Positions 5,948 through 8,438 of a DNA stretch of 8,438 bases are shown piece by piece (the stretch's first letter is position 1; each line of letters starts with the position of its first letter). The stretch covers positions 1 through 8,438 of the forward strand of contig JAXEXP010000063.1 in the NCBI GenBank assembly GCA_034113365.1, given 5' to 3'. This DNA is from Spyradocola sp034113365. Its GTDB lineage: Bacteria > Bacillota > Clostridia > Christensenellales > UBA1750. Position numbers and translations under genes: made by a program. Under the pieces are notes generated by a model, which saw nothing but the letters and a program-made list of their open reading frames with translations, was not told the origin of the DNA and made no database searches.

Positions 5948-5986
5948 GTCGCCATGGCAGTTCAAAGCTGTCATGGCGGCTTTTTT
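5948..5986 (+). terminator. Rho-independent terminator after the ATPase gene
   Basis: A 13 bp stem with two G-U wobbles (GTCGCCATGGCAG at 5948-5960, CTGTCATGGCGGC at 5968-5980) and a 7-base loop is followed at once by six Ts. It starts 15 bases after the stop codon and ends 33 bases before the regulator's start codon. It should end most ATPase transcripts and limit read-through into the regulator. Confidence 0.9.
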
Positions 5987-6019
5987 CTCCGCAGAATCAC
6001 GACAGAGCGAGGTTAAGGC

Positions 6020-7081
6020 ATGAGAATCGACAAGCGCTCCTATTCACAGATCGAAAAGGCTCTTTCCGGCATCGACCTGCCCATTTCCGTCTACACGGCA
6101 AGCGGCGAGCAGGTCTATCCCGCCACCCCCGTGGAGGTGCGCGAGGAGGAGATCGCGGCGCTGAAGTGGGAGGACGGCTTTGCGCGTCTGGGCTCGATGA
6201 AGCTGCTCAAGCTGGGCGTGCGCGGCATGGTGGTGGGCGTGCCCGACTACGTGCCCGTGGGCGAACAGATCCTGCAGATGGCCGGCGCGATGCTGACCAT
6301 GCTGCTGCGCGCCATCGACCGGGACATGGACCGCGACGAGGTGCTGCGCAAGGTGCTGCTCGACGGCCTGGACGGCACGGAGCTGGAGTCCATCGCGCCG
6401 GAATTCGGGCTGGAGCTGGAAAAGCCGCGCTGCGCGGTGCTGTTCCAGAGCGTGGGCGACGCGCAGGCGGTGGAAAACACGCTGCGCGAGGTGTTCTCCG
6501 GGTCGGCAAACGACATTGTGGTGTCCGTGGGCCGCAACAGCACGGTGCTGCTGCGCTCCATGGAGAACACGCACTATGACGAGCTGAAGGAGCTGGTCAT
6601 GGCGGTGATGGAGACGGCCTATGAGGAGACGGGCGTCAAGCTGACGGCGGGCATCGGCGAGATGCAGAGCGAGCTTGGCAAGATGAGCGTTTCGCTGCGG
6701 GAGGCGCGCAGGGCGATGGAGATCGGCCGCACCTTTCGGCCGGGCAGCCGCGTGTACAGCTACCGCGAGCTGCTCATCGAGCGCTTCATGTGTGAGATCC
6801 CGCCGGACCTTGCGCGGCGCTACTACGAGGTGCTGTTCAACAAAAAGAACGCGCGCATCTTCAACGACGAGATGGTGCAGACCATCGACAAGTTCTTTGA
6901 GTGCCATCTGAACGTGTCGGAGGCGGCGCGCCAGCTCTACATCCACCGCAACACGCTGGTCTACCGGCTGGACAAGGTGCAGCGCGCAACGGGCCTGGAT
7001 CTGCGCGCGTTTGACGACGCCATCACCTTCAAAATGCTGCGCATGCTCGGGCGAGTAAATGATGGACAAAAGACTGTCTAG
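6020..7081 (+). CDS. PucR/CdaR-family transcriptional regulator
   Basis: The 353-residue protein ends with the PucR-type helix-turn-helix, in which HLNVSEAARQLYIHRNTLVY (296-315) and RLDKVQRATGLDL (316-328) are hallmark motifs. The middle region (about 135-240) resembles the degenerate GGDEF-like domain of CdaR regulators, with ITAGIG-type sequence LTAGIGEM (208-215). The N-terminal 130 residues would be the sensor; I recognise no specific ligand fold there, and there is no membrane segment. Relatives respond to sugar diacids, purines or other carbon and nitrogen sources. Its place right after the sugar-import ATPase suggests carbon control, but the target is unknown. GAGG at 6009-6012 lies 7 bases before ATG. 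No clear promoter is visible between the preceding terminator and the start codon. Confidence 0.85.
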   Translation: MRIDKRSYSQIEKALSGIDLPISVYTASGEQVYPATPVEVREEEIAALKWEDGFARLGSMKLLKLGVRGMVVGVPDYVPVGEQILQMAGAMLTMLLRAIDRDMDRDEVLRKVLLDGLDGTELESIAPEFGLELEKPRCAVLFQSVGDAQAVENTLREVFSGSANDIVVSVGRNSTVLLRSMENTHYDELKELVMAVMETAYEETGVKLTAGIGEMQSELGKMSVSLREARRAMEIGRTFRPGSRVYSYRELLIERFMCEIPPDLARRYYEVLFNKKNARIFNDEMVQTIDKFFECHLNVSEAARQLYIHRNTLVYRLDKVQRATGLDLRAFDDAITFKMLRMLGRVNDGQKTV

Positions 7082-7091
7082 GGTATAAAAT
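7063..7091 (+). promoter_or_regulatory. Probable promoter of the S41 protease gene, overlapping the regulator's 3' end
   Basis: TGGACA (7063-7068) matches 5 of 6 positions of the -35 consensus. It is 17 bases upstream of TAAAAT (7086-7091), a 5 of 6 match to the -10. The -35 lies inside the last codons of the regulator gene. Transcription would begin around 7098, inside the hairpin at 7096-7115. Confidence 0.5.
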
Positions 7092-7095
7092 AGAA

Positions 7096-7128
7096 GGGAG
7101 CGCCGGTGCGCTCCCTGAACTTTTATTT
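7096..7128 (+). terminator. Hairpin with trailing T-rich tract, terminator or 5' stem of the protease mRNA
   Basis: A perfect 8 bp GC-rich stem (GGGAGCGC at 7096-7103, GCGCTCCC at 7108-7115) with a CGGT loop is followed, after five bases, by TTTTATTT (7121-7128). It lies 14 bases after the regulator's stop codon and resembles an intrinsic terminator whose T run is displaced. It lies just upstream of the protease ribosome-binding site, so it could also attenuate read-through into that gene. Confidence 0.55.
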
Positions 7129-7142
7129 GGAGGACGGAAATT

Positions 7143-8375
7143 ATGAAAAAGGCACTGCCCATCATCGTATACACACTGGTGCTGGTGCTGGTGACGGGGC
7201 TGATCTCCTCGGGCGCGACGCTGCTGATCGCATCGGCGGTGCGGCTGGACAACGGGGACACCGTGACCATCTCGCAGGACGAGTATGCGCTGCTGCAGAA
7301 GTACGGAAAGCTGGACAACATACTCAACCTCATCAAGAACGTGTATGTGGACGATGTGGACGAGGATGAGCTGATCGAGAACGCAGCCTATGGCATGGTG
7401 GCGCTGCTGGAGGATCCCTACTCCTTCTACATGGACACCGAGAGCATGGAGGCGATGGAGGAGAGCGATTCCGGGCAATATGTGGGCATCGGCGCGACGT
7501 TTACCACCGACCCGGACGACGGCATGATGGTGCTCACGCGCATCTACCCCGATAGCCCGGCCAGCGAGAGCGGCTTGCAGGTGGGCGACAGATTGTACGC
7601 CGTCAACGGCGAGAACATCGTGGGCATGGCCACGACCGACGTGACGGCGCTCGTGCGCGGCGAAGAGGGCACCGACGTGACCATGACGGTGCTGCGCGGC
7701 GAGGAGAACACCGAGGTCAGCTACACCATGACGCGCCGCAAGGTGGACGTCATCGACGTGGAATACAGGCTGCTGGACGACGGCGTGCTGCACATTACGC
7801 TGTCCAGCTTCTCCACCAACGCGGACAAGGCATTCAAGGAGGCCATTGAATACGGCCGCAAGAACGGTGCAACGGGCATACTGCTCGATCTGCGCGGCAA
7901 CGGCGGCGGCGCGGACAACATACTGCAGCCCATTGCCGACCTGCTGCTGCCCGAAGGGCTGATCTTCTACACGGAGGATCGCAGCGGCTATCGCCATGAA
8001 TACAAGTCGGACGCGTACAACATCGGGCTGCCGATGGTGGTGCTCTGCGACGAGAACAGCGCGAGCGCCTCGGAGGTGCTCATCTCGTCGCTGCAGGACT
8101 ATGGCGCGGCGACCATTGTGGGCACCACGACCTTTGGCAAGGCGGTGGGGCAGAGCACCTACACGGTGGATGCGGACGGATCCGGCGTGCACATCACCAC
8201 GGTGCGCGTCTATTCGCCGCTGGGGCGCAACTGGCACGGCGAGGGACTGGAACCCGATATCGTGGTGGAGCAGCCCGATGAGCTCAAGAACAACCCGCTG
8301 CTGTGCAATGACGACAACGACGTGCAGTACATCGAGGGCCTGAAGGTGCTGCGCGACATGATCGCGGCGCAGTAA
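7143..8375 (+). CDS. S41 carboxyl-terminal processing protease (CtpA/CtpB/Prc-like)
   Basis: The 410-residue protein starts with a signal-anchor helix (about 5-33), placing the rest outside the membrane. A short helical region (45-105) containing LLEDPYSFYMD (88-98) is typical of Ctp proteases. A PDZ domain covers about 112-190, with SPASESGLQVGDRLYAVNG (138-156). The peptidase core follows, with LLDLRGNGGG (247-256). In ENSASASE the middle serine, Ser308, is the likely nucleophile, because it lies 25 residues before Lys333 in FGKAVGQ; that is the Ser-Lys spacing of E. coli Prc as I recall it. Asp319 would be the third member. The protein probably trims or degrades cell-surface or secreted proteins by cutting near their C termini. 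GGAGGA (7129-7134) lies eight bases before ATG. No sporulation-specific partner is adjacent, so a CtpB role cannot be claimed. Confidence 0.93.
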   Translation: MKKALPIIVYTLVLVLVTGLISSGATLLIASAVRLDNGDTVTISQDEYALLQKYGKLDNILNLIKNVYVDDVDEDELIENAAYGMVALLEDPYSFYMDTESMEAMEESDSGQYVGIGATFTTDPDDGMMVLTRIYPDSPASESGLQVGDRLYAVNGENIVGMATTDVTALVRGEEGTDVTMTVLRGEENTEVSYTMTRRKVDVIDVEYRLLDDGVLHITLSSFSTNADKAFKEAIEYGRKNGATGILLDLRGNGGGADNILQPIADLLLPEGLIFYTEDRSGYRHEYKSDAYNIGLPMVVLCDENSASASEVLISSLQDYGAATIVGTTTFGKAVGQSTYTVDADGSGVHITTVRVYSPLGRNWHGEGLEPDIVVEQPDELKNNPLLCNDDNDVQYIEGLKVLRDMIAAQ

Positions 8376-8386
8376 CCGGTACAGCA

Positions 8387-8438
8387 GGGGGGGGGCGGAC
8401 GGGGAAAAACCCCCCGGCCGCGCCCAGTTGTTTTTGTT
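8387..8438 (+). terminator. GC-rich terminator-like hairpin after the protease gene
   Basis: GGGCG (8393-8397) pairs with CGCCC (8421-8425), and inside it CGGGG (8400-8404) pairs with CCCCG (8412-8416) around an A-rich loop, with an internal mismatch loop. The hairpin is followed by TTGTTTTTGTT (8428-8438). It begins about 12 bases after the stop codon, in the right place to end the protease transcript. A run of nine Gs at 8387-8395 allows register slippage, so the exact pairing is uncertain. Confidence 0.6.

Noticed and set aside
4754..5974. A 406-codon open frame on the minus strand opposite the ATPase gene
   Set aside because: It mirrors a certain ABC ATPase gene. Its openness follows from that gene's codon bias, and its product resembles nothing and lacks a ribosome-binding site.
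6044..8237. Two long minus-strand open frames opposite the regulator (6044-7336) and protease (7029-8237)
   Set aside because: Both lie antisense to genes with clear family motifs. Their products are rich in His, Arg and Ala, typical of GC-rich shadow frames.

Overview
The window is GC-rich bacterial DNA whose genes carry strong AGGAGG-type ribosome-binding sites. It encodes a MsmX/UgpC-type sugar-import ATPase, a PucR/CdaR-type regulator and a monoderm-style short membrane fusion protein. This suggests a high-GC member of the Clostridia, perhaps a gut Christensenellales or Oscillospiraceae relative. That placement is inference from gene types, composition and repeat style, not from a marker gene. 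No rRNA, tRNA, CRISPR array, transposase or phage gene was found.

Layout. Positions 1-327 hold no gene. They contain four stem-loops back to back (38-164), the last ending in a T run like a terminator, and then a separate small cloverleaf-like palindromic repeat (192-242). On the minus strand, reading leftward from a promoter at 2496-2524, lies a two-gene operon: an enolase-superfamily (mandelate racemase type) sugar-acid dehydratase candidate (2453-1305) followed after 8 nt by a PldB/monoacylglycerol-lipase-like alpha/beta hydrolase (1296-328). Divergent from it on the plus strand is a pair: a HlyD/MacA-like membrane fusion protein (2602-3444) and a MacB-type permease (3452-4615). The ATPase normally encoded with these two is absent.

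An AT-rich 195 bp gap with phased A tracts and a good promoter then leads to a standalone MsmX/UgpC-type ATPase (4811-5932). Its codon use differs visibly from its neighbours. A strong terminator (5948-5986) separates it from a PucR/CdaR-type transcription regulator (6020-7081). A promoter overlapping the end of the regulator gene and a perfect 8 bp hairpin precede a S41 carboxyl-terminal processing protease (7143-8375). A GC-rich hairpin with a T-rich tail closes the window.

How the parts fit. The ATPase probably powers carbohydrate ABC importers encoded elsewhere, and the neighbouring regulator may respond to a carbon source. The minus-strand operon looks like a catabolic module that could hydrolyse an ester and dehydrate a sugar acid. 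The fusion-protein/permease pair probably exports a small molecule or peptide using an ATPase encoded elsewhere. I see no obviously new multi-gene system. The least ordinary parts are the hairpin array, the cloverleaf repeat and the efflux pair without an ATPase.
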